Origin: Candidatus Aenigmatarchaeota archaeon
GTDB taxonomy: Archaea; Aenigmatarchaeota; Aenigmatarchaeia; QMZP01
Reading direction: 5' to 3'
Length of the DNA stretch: 64,000 nucleotides
NCBI GenBank assembly: GCA_016198585.1
Contig: JACQII010000005.1
Span: 16,118-80,117 of the forward strand
This document shows positions 18,588-27,338 of the stretch, piece after piece. The stretch's first letter is position 1. Each line of letters starts with the position of its first letter. The notes beneath the pieces are model-generated. The model had not been told where the DNA came from, searched no databases, and worked only from the letters and a program-made list of their open reading frames with translations. A program made the translations under genes and the position numbers.

Positions 18588-18629
18588 GGCTTCCTATTGG
18601 GCCTGGCCGGATAAAAACCCCAGTCTTGG

Positions 18630-19391
18630 CTATCGGGGAGCGTTCCTGGAAGCGGTGGCCCGGTCATCAGCTGCGGGCTCCCGGTGCTCGTAGAAGAGGT
18701 CGGGATTCTCCGCGCGCACCTTGAGGATGGGGACAGTCCCTTTCCAATGGTATTGGAGCTGGGGAAACTCCTGGTAGACCAGCTCCTCGAGGTCCACGAT
18801 GCGGCTGCTTCCCCGCTCGAACCCCAGGAGCGCGGGAGTCGGCCCGTTGAGGCCGATCCCGGGTTCGAACTCCTGGAGGAGCCGGAAGACCGGGATGAAC
18901 TCGTCGGCCTGGTCGGTGAAGTTCGTGTATTCCAGGTAGATCGTGCGGTGCGGCTGCATGCGGGAAACCCGGATAGCCCGGTCGGCCAGGATCACCGAGA
19001 CGCGGCCGAGGGTCTTGGCCTTCTCCAGCTCGATGCCGAGGCCGGTCGACGGGACGAGGTGGTGGCCGGTGAAGTAGCGGGCAGAGGCGATCTTGCCGGA
19101 GTCGGTCGTGTAGACTTCGTCGGGCCGGGTGGTGAGGTTCCGGTCAGGGGAGAACGGGGCCGACCCGGGATCGTAGGCGTGGATACCCGCAGGAGCGAGC
19201 ACGCGGTCCGCGAGGACGGCCTGGCGGGTGCGCAGGTAGGCCTTCAGGTCGTCTGGCGTGTTGGTGAGCGAGATCGGGCAGTAGGCCGTGTGCGTGTCCT
19301 CCTCGACGTCTCCCAGGCCCTCCAGCTCCAGGAGGCGGCGCACATGCGCCTGCCGCTGCTCGGGGTCCAGGATGACAGTGATCGCGCTCAT
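18630..19391 (-). CDS. Hypothetical protein
   Basis: A 253-residue soluble protein of unknown family. The start at 19391 (MSAITVILDPEQRQ) is 27 nt from a CTTTTATTG box. The sequence alternates strand-like segments (RVSVILADRAIRVS, RTIYLEYTNFTDQAD) with charged helices and has no signal peptide. Possibly an enzyme, but no catalytic motif was recognised. Confidence 0.55.
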   Translation of the reverse strand: MSAITVILDPEQRQAHVRRLLELEGLGDVEEDTHTAYCPISLTNTPDDLKAYLRTRQAVLADRVLAPAGIHAYDPGSAPFSPDRNLTTRPDEVYTTDSGKIASARYFTGHHLVPSTGLGIELEKAKTLGRVSVILADRAIRVSRMQPHRTIYLEYTNFTDQADEFIPVFRLLQEFEPGIGLNGPTPALLGFERGSSRIVDLEELVYQEFPQLQYHWKGTVPILKVRAENPDLFYEHREPAADDRATASRNAPR

Positions 19392-19455
19392 CTGTGGAGC
19401 ATCTTGGGGGCAAGCAATAAAAGGATAAGCTGACGCGCGAGCAACAATATCCTGT

Positions 19456-19827
19456 ATGGCCCTCGAACTGGCAATCGGGATCGCCCAGTGGCTGCTCCAG
19501 CTCCATCCCCTGTTCCTGGTCGTGATCTTCCTCATCCTGGTCTACCTCGCCTTCCGCGTGGCCTTCACGATCGTGCGGATGCTCGGGACCGGCCTGGCTT
19601 TTGCGACGTTCCCCTTCATCGCGAACTTCCTGGGCATCCCCGTTCCGATCACCCTCGAAACCCTCTTCTGGTCGGTCGTCGCCGGGGTCTTGACCTATCT
19701 GGCGTACATGAGCATCAGCTTCGGGACCCGGATCATCAACCTGGTCTTCTACCCGTTCCGGAAGGCGTTCTCCGGCCCGCAGCAGAAGGTCGTCAAGGTG
19801 AAAGAGAAGAAAAAAAAGGGAGAGTAA
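19456..19827 (+). CDS. Hypothetical membrane protein
   Basis: A 123-residue protein with three hydrophobic segments (about residues 18-42, 44-64 and 72-92) and a Lys-rich cytoplasmic tail (KVKEKKKKGE). Same strand as the secreted protein downstream but with its own start. No recognised family. Confidence 0.6.
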   Translation: MALELAIGIAQWLLQLHPLFLVVIFLILVYLAFRVAFTIVRMLGTGLAFATFPFIANFLGIPVPITLETLFWSVVAGVLTYLAYMSISFGTRIINLVFYPFRKAFSGPQQKVVKVKEKKKKGE

Positions 19828-19925
19828 CCTCGCCACCCTCGCGGGTGGGGTCTCTGGGCGTGTGCACGAGCGACATGCTCGGCATACTGCAAAGGTATAA
19901 ATGACTGTGCACCCATGATATATGT

Positions 19926-20489
19926 ATGGAGCTACGGCGTCACGCCTTCCTGTTGGTTGTCCTGGTTGCCGGCGGAGTCGTGGCATGGTCTCTGAGCAGC
20001 CCCTTCGACGGGCTCCCCGCGGTCCCGACGGGTCAGTTCTTCTTGGGCAACCCAGCGGCGCCACAGACCCCAGCACCCGTTCCGGCGTGCGATCCACCGG
20101 TGGCCCAAGGCTCGATCTCCGACGTCTACTTGGCGCACGAACAATTCCTCAACCACAAGCTGTATTGGCCGTGTGCGCCGGAGGAGAACTGCAACGAGGG
20201 ACCCGCCAAGATGGCACAGAATCAGCTTGACTGGACCGAGCAGGGATTGGCCAACTACTGGGCGGCGCAGTTCTATCTCGTCGCGCTGGACCCTGACCCG
20301 GTCGGCAACTACTGCCTGTACTCGGCACCCTTCGGATCGACCTCCCTGTACTGGCCGGTTGCCGTGCCCCCGGGCGGGTGCGGCGGGTACACGAGCGTGT
20401 ACATCCCTCCAAAGAAGTACGCAACCGTGGTGGAGGCCTTCGGTGACATGGACTGCGTGCAGACCTTCCTCCGCAGCTTCCTGAGCTGA
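19926..20489 (+). CDS. Secreted or membrane-anchored cysteine-rich protein
   Basis: A 187-residue protein with an N-terminal membrane segment (residues 6-24, LRRHAFLLVVLVAGGVVAWSL) and an extracellular part rich in Pro, Tyr and Cys (at least six Cys), suggesting disulphides. A GGTATAAATG box about 32 nt upstream supports the start. No family recognised. Confidence 0.6.
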   Translation: MELRRHAFLLVVLVAGGVVAWSLSSPFDGLPAVPTGQFFLGNPAAPQTPAPVPACDPPVAQGSISDVYLAHEQFLNHKLYWPCAPEENCNEGPAKMAQNQLDWTEQGLANYWAAQFYLVALDPDPVGNYCLYSAPFGSTSLYWPVAVPPGGCGGYTSVYIPPKKYATVVEAFGDMDCVQTFLRSFLS

Positions 20490-20523
20490 ACCCGACCCCT
20501 CCGGAACCAGCGCGCGCTCCAAC

Positions 20524-21078
20524 CTAGGCGATGATCTCTTCCCGGACCGTGTCCGCGTTGCGGCGGAGCTCGAAGAACACATAGAGGTTCGCCTTGTCCC
20601 GCAGCCACTGGACGGTCTCGGTGAAGCCGCCGGCCTGGATGGTGAGGTTGAAGGTCGCGCCGGGCGCGGTGAAAAGCGTGGTGTTCGTGCTGTTCGTCTG
20701 GACGCTGAGGTTCGTGGACGCGCTCCCGATGGTGAGGAGGATGGTGGCATTCCCGCCGAGGAAGTTGCCCGCGGTGATGTTGAGGTTGGTCGACGCGTTG
20801 ACGGAAACGAGCCAGAAGGCGGTGAAGTTCACCAGTTTGTCCGCCAGGGTGGCGTTGACGAAGCGGGTGAAGTTGCTGAGGACGGCGACGGACTGGCTCT
20901 TGTTGAGGCCGAGGTTGTAGGCGGCCGGGTACTCCAGCCGCAGGTTGTTCGCGAGGAAGGGTAGGTCCTTGGTCGGCGCCGTGAACGCGACCTGGGCGAA
21001 GGGGATGCCGATGAAGAAGACGATCGCGAGCAGGACAGCCCCGAGCACGAAGAACTGGCCGCGCCTGCTCCGACCATG
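20524..21078 (-). pseudogene. Pilin-like surface protein with an N-terminal frame problem
   Basis: The frame encodes a pilin-like protein: GAVLLAIVFFIGIPFAQ helix followed by ~150 residues with many N-x-S/T sequons, typical of archaeal S-layer or pilus proteins. In frame and just upstream of the GTG at 21048 is RSRRGQFFVL, the usual positively charged start of this family, but no start codon lies in that frame before a stop at 21106-21108. An ATG at 21078 is one nucleotide out of frame. A single missing base after that ATG would restore a normal protein, so this is a sequencing error or a recent frameshift. Confidence 0.6.
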
Positions 21079-21085
21079 CGGTCCG

Positions 21086-21448
21086 TCAGCTGGAGAGATA
21101 GAGCCTCACTTCCTTGGGGTTGTAGATGCCGACGCCGGGAACCAGGTAGCTGCCGACCCAGACGTTGGTCCCGGTCGGCGCCGGGCCGGTGCAGGCCTGC
21201 GGGGTGCAGATCTGGACGGTGTGGTTGACCGAGGCGATGGTGAGCAGGCTGTTGATGCCGGAGAAGTTGCCGCTCTGCGCCAGCGGCTTGAGCAGGTCCT
21301 GCTCGTTGAGGTCGGCGAGGATCGTGTAGGCGATCGCGGTGTAGTCCGTCTCCGCGGCGGAGAGGTTCGTGCTCACGAGGAAGGCGACGAACGCGGTCAG
21401 GATGAGCCCGGCGAGGGCAGCCTCGACCATGAACCAGAACCCGCGCAT
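21086..21448 (-). CDS. Pilin-like protein with N-terminal hydrophobic helix
   Basis: A 120-residue protein starting MRGFWFMVEAALAGLILTAFVAFL, a pilin-like N-terminal helix with the E in the FMVEA context, followed by an extracellular domain with sequons and CTPQACTG (a probable disulphide). Its stop overlaps the region of the next pilin-like gene, so both form an operon. The start is driven by ATTAATTAG at 21469-21477. Confidence 0.65.
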   Translation of the reverse strand: MRGFWFMVEAALAGLILTAFVAFLVSTNLSAAETDYTAIAYTILADLNEQDLLKPLAQSGNFSGINSLLTIASVNHTVQICTPQACTGPAPTGTNVWVGSYLVPGVGIYNPKEVRLYLSS

Positions 21449-21477
21449 GATATATAGTTTCCCGCCGGCTAATTAAT
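21449..21477. promoter_or_regulatory. Interlocked divergent leaderless promoters
   Basis: GATATATAG (21449-21457) is 25 nt before the plus-strand ATG 21478; ATTAATTAG read on the minus strand (21469-21477) is 25 nt before the minus-strand ATG 21448. Each TATA box touches the start codon of the opposite gene, so a 30-bp segment holds two complete promoters that must exclude each other. Confidence 0.65.
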
Positions 21478-22134
21478 ATGAAGCCGCCGCATAGCAGGTC
21501 ATCCGTGGCCCGGCTCTACCGGACCCTGCTCTGCGCGCACGGCCCGCAGGGCTGGTGGCCCGTGACCACCCGGGAGCGGCCGGCGTACCATCCGGGCGAT
21601 TACCGCTACCCACGGACCGACGAGCAGCGGTGGGAAGTCTGCATGGGTGCGGTCCTCACGCAGTCCACAGCGTGGACGAACGTGGAGCGGGCCCTGGCCG
21701 CGCTCCGCGCCGCCGGCATCTGCCTCCCGGGCGACCTGCTCGAGCTTCCGGTGCGCCGGCTGGAGCAGCTCGTCAGGCCCGCAGGCTACTTCCGCCAGAA
21801 GGCCGCACGGCTGCAGGGGTTCGCGGCCGTCGTCGGAGACGACGTCGCTGGCTACCTGCGCTCGGTCAGCAGAGAGGGACTCCTCGCGGTGAAGGGTATC
21901 GGCCCGGAGACCGCGGACTCCCTGCTGCTCTACGCCGCGAAGCGGCCGTTCTTCGTGGTCGATGCCTACACGCGGCGACTGTACGGCGGGCGGCTGTTCC
22001 CAGCCGGCGCCGGCTACGAGGACATCCGGCAGGTGTTCGAGGCCGGGCTGCCGCGGGACCGGGAGATCTATAATGAATTCCACGCGCTTATCGTCGCCGA
22101 CGGCAAGGCGAGGGCAGCGCGCGTCCGGACATGA
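21478..22134 (+). CDS. Endonuclease III-related HhH-GPD glycosylase (COG2231 type)
   Basis: A 218-residue HhH-GPD protein. The typical GAVLTQSTAWTNVERAL segment lies near residue 60, the hairpin VKGIGPETADSLLLYA near 140 and FFVVDAYTRRL with the conserved Asp near 162. The C-terminal FeS cysteines of Endo III are absent, as in COG2231 proteins. It should excise damaged or mismatched bases. Leaderless start from 21449. Confidence 0.82.
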   Translation: MKPPHSRSSVARLYRTLLCAHGPQGWWPVTTRERPAYHPGDYRYPRTDEQRWEVCMGAVLTQSTAWTNVERALAALRAAGICLPGDLLELPVRRLEQLVRPAGYFRQKAARLQGFAAVVGDDVAGYLRSVSREGLLAVKGIGPETADSLLLYAAKRPFFVVDAYTRRLYGGRLFPAGAGYEDIRQVFEAGLPRDREIYNEFHALIVADGKARAARVRT

Positions 22135-22150
22135 GCGTTTCCCTGGCTCA

Positions 22151-22525
22151 TCACTGCTTCTTTCCTGCTGGGCCAGAGGGGTTCCGTCGCGAGAGGATGT
22201 CTTCTACGAGGCCTCGGTCAAGAAGCGGCCGGGTGGGACTCAGGTAGACGGCGGTCGCGCGTCCGTTGTCTGACGGGTCGGTCGAGGTGATGAGCCCGTC
22301 GAGCCGGGTGCGCAAGCGGACCTCGTCTCCCCGGAAGGCCGTCGCTTCGCCGCGGATGCGCTGGGCAGCGGCCGCGGAAAGTCCGCCATACGCCTGGACG
22401 TAGTCGAGCCGGCCATGGCGCTCCGCGAACGTCGGGAAACGGTCCTGGAAGGCGGCGTAGGCAGGCCGGCCGAGCCCGCTCCGTTCGATGTCACGGAAGA
22501 CGGCGACATAGTGTGCCTGCTCCAT
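22151..22525 (-). CDS. Hypothetical protein
   Basis: A 124-residue soluble protein with no recognised family. An A/T-rich stretch (CTTTTTTATG on the minus strand) lies about 25 nt before the ATG and supports expression. Convergent with the glycosylase gene. Confidence 0.5.
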   Translation of the reverse strand: MEQAHYVAVFRDIERSGLGRPAYAAFQDRFPTFAERHGRLDYVQAYGGLSAAAAQRIRGEATAFRGDEVRLRTRLDGLITSTDPSDNGRATAVYLSPTRPLLDRGLVEDILSRRNPSGPAGKKQ

Positions 22526-22566
22526 GAAGAGAACTAAGAAGGAAAGACATAAAAAAGCCTGGGTGG

Positions 22567-23427
22567 CTAGCGGTGCGGCAGGCGGTCGAGCACGGCCACC
22601 TGCGTCCGGGAGAGCTTCCAGCCCAGCGCGCCGAGGTTCTCGCGGATGTGCGCGGGATTGCGGGACATCGGGATCGTGATCGTCCCCTTCCGGAACAGCC
22701 AGTTCAGCGCCACCTGCGCAGGCGTTTTCCCGATGTCGCCGGCGATGGCCTGGAGCGGCCGGAGGTGGGGAAGCTTGCCGATCGCCAGCGGGCGGTAGGC
22801 GATGACCGTGATTCGGTGGCGCGCGCAGTAGGGGATCACCCGGGACTCGATGTGGTCGGCGAACTGGGCGTGCTCGCGGACCGCCAGGCTGTATTCGACC
22901 TGGTTGGCCACGATCGGCGCGTGTTTCCTGGCTTCTTTGAGGTGCTCGACCTCGAAGTTGCTGACGCCGATGTGGCGGATCAGGCCGCGGTCCCGCAAGT
23001 CGGCCAGGGCCTGCATGGTCTCCGCCAGCGGGACCCGGGAGTTGGGCCAGTGGACCAGGTAGAGGTCGATATGGTCAGTCCTGAGCCGTTGCAGGCTGCG
23101 GGTGCAGGCCTCGGCCACCTGCTGGGAGCGCAGGTGGTCGCCTTTCACCTTCGTGGTGAGGAAAATCCGGTCACGAGGGATGCCGTGCATCGCCCGGGCG
23201 ACCAGCTCCTCTGCGTGGCCGTCGCCGTAGAGCTCAGCGGTGTCGAGGTGGGTCATGCCCAGGCCGATCGCGGTCCTGATCGCCCGGACCTCTTCTGCGT
23301 CGCGGGTCGTGTCGCGCTCCCAGTGGCCGCCCAGGTGCCACGTCCCGAACCCCAGGACGGGAACCTGGTCGTTCCCGAGCCGCGCATACTCCATCTGCAC
23401 GCTCCTGCTCTTTGCTGTTGCTGTCAT
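22567..23427 (-). CDS. Aldo/keto reductase
   Basis: A 286-residue AKR. The catalytic tetrad is visible: Asp in HLDTAELYGDG, Tyr in the same motif, Lys in FLTTKVKGD, and His in LYLVHWPNS. The segments IGVSNFEVEHL, NQVEYSL and IPMSRNPAHIRENL bind NADPH. Substrate unknown. The start could also be the ATG at 23394. It begins 10 nt after the pelota stop and is probably cotranscribed with it. Confidence 0.9.
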   Translation of the reverse strand: MTATAKSRSVQMEYARLGNDQVPVLGFGTWHLGGHWERDTTRDAEEVRAIRTAIGLGMTHLDTAELYGDGHAEELVARAMHGIPRDRIFLTTKVKGDHLRSQQVAEACTRSLQRLRTDHIDLYLVHWPNSRVPLAETMQALADLRDRGLIRHIGVSNFEVEHLKEARKHAPIVANQVEYSLAVREHAQFADHIESRVIPYCARHRITVIAYRPLAIGKLPHLRPLQAIAGDIGKTPAQVALNWLFRKGTITIPMSRNPAHIRENLGALGWKLSRTQVAVLDRLPHR

Positions 23428-23437
23428 TGCCCTCCCC

Positions 23438-24451
23438 TCACCGCGGCCCGATCGCGAACCGGAGGATCGCCCCGACCCCACCCAACGCCAGCAGCTGCTC
23501 GCCGGCAGGGTGGTGGCCGGAGATGATGACCACCGTCGCTGCGACCCGTTCGGCGTCGTCGATGAGGCTGGCCGCTTCCCGGACCTTGGTGTCCGAGACG
23601 AGGAGCGTCTCCACCGCGCCGTAGCTGATGGCCTGCTCCACGGTCTCCCGGCTGACCGCGGCGAGGCCGCGCTTCCGGACCTCCAGGAGCAGCCGCTCCA
23701 CGTACGCGGTCTCGCGCGCCAGGCGTGACTCCTTCAGCAGCTTGTCGGCCGTCGTGGCCAGGACCTCCCGGATCCCAGGCTCGCCGATGTCCGAGGCGTG
23801 CTCGACCGTGGCCCGCGCAGCCAGGTCAGGGTAGCGTTTGCGGAGGTAGCTGTAGAGGTTTGTGCGCTCGAATCCCGGGCCGCAGACCACGATCCGGCAA
23901 TCCTGGGGGAGCAGGGTCTGCGCGATCCGGTCGTAGAAAGCGCTGCGGTCCTCCTCTCCCTGGCGTCTGGTGTAGCTGATCGAGCCGCGCATCTGGAGGC
24001 CGAACTCCTTGAGCTCGGCGAAGTCGGCCTGGTCGCGGTCGAGGGCGACGAAGAAGATGTCCGCTTCCTTGACCCGCGCCTTCCGGAGCCGGTCGATCTG
24101 GTAGCTCTTGATCGCCTTCTTCTTCACGGTCACGAGCATCCCGGGCTCGAGGGAGATCGTGTGCTTGGAAGCGAGCTGGATGTCCGGCGGCCCGGAGACG
24201 ATCGTCCCGGCGAGGCGCAGCTTCCCGGTGTATTGGTGGAACTCCGATCGCTCGAGCCGGATGGTGAGGTTGACTGGCCGCTTCTCGCCCTCGTCGATCT
24301 CGTGGCCGTGCTTGATGGCCACCTTCCGGTAGGTCTTGGCTTCCACCAGGTCGCCCTCTTCGAGGATTTTGTGGAGGTGCCAGAGGTCTTCCAACGTCTG
24401 CAACGAGAGTCGGAGCAGGCCTTCCTTCTGGTCGTGCGCGAGGATGCGCAT
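23438..24451 (-). CDS. pelA: mRNA surveillance protein pelota
   Basis: A 337-residue pelota/Dom34 homologue: N-terminal Sm-like domain (LEDLWHLHKILEEGDLVEAKT), central eRF1-like domain with CGPGFERTNLYSYLRKRYPD, and the C-terminal domain with SYGAVETLLVSDTKVRE. It has no GGQ motif. It rescues stalled ribosomes with archaeal EF1A/ABCE1. Start 27 nt after a CCTTATTAG box. Confidence 0.95.
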   Translation of the reverse strand: MRILAHDQKEGLLRLSLQTLEDLWHLHKILEEGDLVEAKTYRKVAIKHGHEIDEGEKRPVNLTIRLERSEFHQYTGKLRLAGTIVSGPPDIQLASKHTISLEPGMLVTVKKKAIKSYQIDRLRKARVKEADIFFVALDRDQADFAELKEFGLQMRGSISYTRRQGEEDRSAFYDRIAQTLLPQDCRIVVCGPGFERTNLYSYLRKRYPDLAARATVEHASDIGEPGIREVLATTADKLLKESRLARETAYVERLLLEVRKRGLAAVSRETVEQAISYGAVETLLVSDTKVREAASLIDDAERVAATVVIISGHHPAGEQLLALGGVGAILRFAIGPR

Positions 24452-24556
24452 ACCCTTTGTTGGCTCCCGGCCTAATAAGGCCGCTGCAAAGAGGGGCCGG
24501 CGGCGGCTCAGGGAGGCGTTCCAAGCATTTAATATCCCGCGCCCAATACAGTAGGT

Positions 24557-25657
24557 ATGGGACAGAAGGGAGTCGAGGACTTCGTCATCCTCCTGGCAGT
24601 CGCGCTGATCATCATCGTGGTCGGCCTGGTCTTCTCGTCCTTGGTCTTCCTGCCCGGCGACGGCGGGGCCATCGTTCCCGTCGCCGAGTTCTCGCCTGGG
24701 GTTGTCGGCTTCACGACTGACTTCCCGGCCCAGACCATCGTCCTCGGGGACTTCGTGGTCGGCCAGACCCAGGAGCAGTTCCTGAAAGGAGCGGATGAAC
24801 TGATCATCACCGCCGGCCCCCTCGGCGGCGCCGTCACGGGCGTCCAGGTGGCGATCAACCCGGCCTTCCTGGAGCTGAAGCGCGGTGTTCGGGTGACGTT
24901 CTCGGTCCTGGAAGCCAACCCGCTCGGCAACCTCGTCATCCGCTGGAACGGCAAGGAGTTCTACAATGCGGCGCCTTCCGGCTTCACCGATTTCGTGATC
25001 CCTCCTGAGTACGTCCACGCGGAGAACACCCTTGAACTCCAGGCGAACGGGCCCGGCCTGGTCTTCTGGTCCGCGACCTCCTACAAGATCACCAACCTGG
25101 ACGTCAGTCTCCAGTACGGCCCGCAGCGGATCGTGCCCTTCGACCTGCTGCCGTCTGACCTCGCGGCATTTGACCGGGGCGAGGTCGACTTCTTCGGCGG
25201 CGGACCGGGTCAGCTCGAGGCCAAGCTGAACGGGTTCTCCATCTTCACCGGCCAGCCCCAAGGCGTGGGTAAGATCAGCTTCGACGTGACGTACCTGAAC
25301 GCCGGCAACAACGTCCTCTCCTTCACTTCCACGGCCACGAACACCCTGTCCGGCGGGGTCTTCCGGATCTACAGCTTCGGCAACAAATTGGTGAAGACCC
25401 AGACCTTCACCCTCTCCCTCGACCAGGTGAACCAGGTCAAGGCCGGGAAAGGCCGGGTCATCCTCACGGTCCAGGCAATCCAGAAACCTGGCGTCCTCGA
25501 GGTGACGCTCAATGACCAGCCACTCGAGACCCCGGCAGCCCAGGCAGGCGAGAACATCATCGTTTTCTCCACCGCCCTCGAAGGGGAGAACGTCCTCCAG
25601 GTCACCACGACCGGCACCATGGACATCAGCGCGGCCGTCGTCGGGATTGCGCCCTAG
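24557..25657 (+). CDS. Large surface protein with archaeal pilin-type N-terminus
   Basis: A 366-residue protein: a short leader MGQKGVEDF followed by one transmembrane helix (VILLAVALIIIVVGLVFSSLV) and a ~320-residue beta-rich extracellular region. This type, a Gly-Val-Glu start then helix, is common in DPANN archaea and may be processed by an archaeal prepilin peptidase. First gene of a three-gene surface cluster. Confidence 0.65.
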   Translation: MGQKGVEDFVILLAVALIIIVVGLVFSSLVFLPGDGGAIVPVAEFSPGVVGFTTDFPAQTIVLGDFVVGQTQEQFLKGADELIITAGPLGGAVTGVQVAINPAFLELKRGVRVTFSVLEANPLGNLVIRWNGKEFYNAAPSGFTDFVIPPEYVHAENTLELQANGPGLVFWSATSYKITNLDVSLQYGPQRIVPFDLLPSDLAAFDRGEVDFFGGGPGQLEAKLNGFSIFTGQPQGVGKISFDVTYLNAGNNVLSFTSTATNTLSGGVFRIYSFGNKLVKTQTFTLSLDQVNQVKAGKGRVILTVQAIQKPGVLEVTLNDQPLETPAAQAGENIIVFSTALEGENVLQVTTTGTMDISAAVVGIAP

Positions 25658-25703
25658 CCCCCTTATATACGATGGAAGCCAAAGGTAATAGCAAGGGATC
25701 ATC

Positions 25704-27338
25704 TTGCCGCTCCGGCTTGTCTATCGGATTGATCAAGGGCCGCCCCGGACCATTACCTTCTCCTGGACCGGAGGAAGAGACCCTGCCAGCACCTATGTGG
25801 TCAGGAAGTATGATCCGGCAACCAGAACCTGGACGGACGTGACTCCAGCGCCCATCGCGGGAAACAGCTATACGGCTCCGTACGTGCAAGGGACCTACGT
25901 AGCCGTGGAACACATGCCGGGTGGGGGTGGGATCGTGCAGTATTCGGACCGGGCATACCTCCCTGAAGAAGTCCAACTTCGCCGGAAGCTGGCGAATCCG
26001 GTCACGAGGCGAACCGGGCAACTGATCGACGCCGGCCTGACGCCGTACACGGCGCGTGACCGGGCTGCGATGAACACTCTCGTAGCCGAGCGGTTGCGGC
26101 GCGGCCTCATCGACAGCAAAGGCCTCCCCCTATCCTACAAGGATCGGTCGGAAGTCATCGGCACGGTGACCGAGCAGCTGATCGAAGAGGCGAGCAGGCT
26201 GGTGGGAAGGCCGGTCTCCTATCTTGAGCTGCGCGAGATCGTCGCACAAAGCGTGGACCGACGCCTTACCAGCGGCGGAGCAGCGGGGAAGCGTCTCATG
26301 AATGAGTCGATGTTCGGAAGGCTCGGCCGCCAAGGTCGCCGTTTCTTCCGCATGGGTGCCATTCGCCGGGACACCGCCACCCTCCGCGGGACGAGGCGGA
26401 CGAGCGAACGCGGATGGCAGCGGCTCGAGCGAAAGGCGCGGTGGAGCAATGAGCGGGACGCGGAGCTTGCCCTCCTGAGCACCACCTTCCCTGAAGCCCG
26501 GATCATCGTCACCGTCAAGAACGAGTCCAAATGGCTGGCAAATGGCATCATCATTTCCTGTTCCACCGTCGGTCCGACCCTCCCCCGGACGCTCGAGAAG
26601 GGCCGCACCTTCCGCTACCCGTTCGACGTGGAGTATAACAAGAGGTACGTGGTCTCCTGCTCCTCCACGACCCACAAAGTGGAGCCGGATGAACAGGAAG
26701 TGGACACGAGGAGAAAGAAAGGCTCAGGCAAGGAGTTCCCGATCACCTTCGTCCTGAAAGAGAAAGAGGACATCGAGAAGAAGATCGGAGCGCCGGTCAA
26801 GAAGGCCAAGCTCGGGGTCCGCAAGGACCGGCAGGCCTACTACCAGGCTGTCCTCTACCCGCTCCTGCTCCTGATGGTCGGCGTCATCGTCTCCGCGATC
26901 CTCGGCAGCGCATTCTTCGTCTTCGCCTTCCTGTCCTTCGCCGTGAGCAAGGGGGTCCCCAGCCCCGAGGTGGGCCGGGACATCGTCGCCAAGCTGGAGG
27001 ACGTCAAGAAGCGCTACCAGGCCTTGATCGAGCGGGCCGAGCGGAGCCGGGAGCCTCGGGAGATCATCGACCGGCTCTACAAGCGGATGGAGTCCGAGAT
27101 CAAGGTCGAGGCGATCGTCGGGAAGTTCGAGTGGAAGAAGATCGTCACGACCAGCCACTACGGCCGCGGGTTCGTCAAGGAGTTCTTCAAGGGCCTGGGC
27201 TTCCTCTTCCTCGCGCTGGCCTTCATCCTCTCCCCGATCCCCCTGGCGCCGGTCATCGGGATCATCATCGGGTTCTTCGGCTACTTCAGCCTTGGCGGGT
27301 CTGACTACCATGTCGACCACGAGAAGGAGGGACACTGA
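25704..27338 (+). CDS. Membrane protein with soluble N-terminal domains (TTG start)
   Basis: A 544-residue protein read from TTG 25704, about 31 nt after a CTTATATAC box; no ATG or GTG precedes it in frame. Residues 1-250 are soluble and Arg-rich, residues 255-340 are beta-rich, and hydrophobic segments lie at about 385-415 and 490-530. It overlaps the next gene by one base (TGATG), so the two are coupled. No family recognised; perhaps part of a secretion or surface-assembly apparatus. Confidence 0.6.
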   Translation: MPLRLVYRIDQGPPRTITFSWTGGRDPASTYVVRKYDPATRTWTDVTPAPIAGNSYTAPYVQGTYVAVEHMPGGGGIVQYSDRAYLPEEVQLRRKLANPVTRRTGQLIDAGLTPYTARDRAAMNTLVAERLRRGLIDSKGLPLSYKDRSEVIGTVTEQLIEEASRLVGRPVSYLELREIVAQSVDRRLTSGGAAGKRLMNESMFGRLGRQGRRFFRMGAIRRDTATLRGTRRTSERGWQRLERKARWSNERDAELALLSTTFPEARIIVTVKNESKWLANGIIISCSTVGPTLPRTLEKGRTFRYPFDVEYNKRYVVSCSSTTHKVEPDEQEVDTRRKKGSGKEFPITFVLKEKEDIEKKIGAPVKKAKLGVRKDRQAYYQAVLYPLLLLMVGVIVSAILGSAFFVFAFLSFAVSKGVPSPEVGRDIVAKLEDVKKRYQALIERAERSREPREIIDRLYKRMESEIKVEAIVGKFEWKKIVTTSHYGRGFVKEFFKGLGFLFLALAFILSPIPLAPVIGIIIGFFGYFSLGGSDYHVDHEKEGH

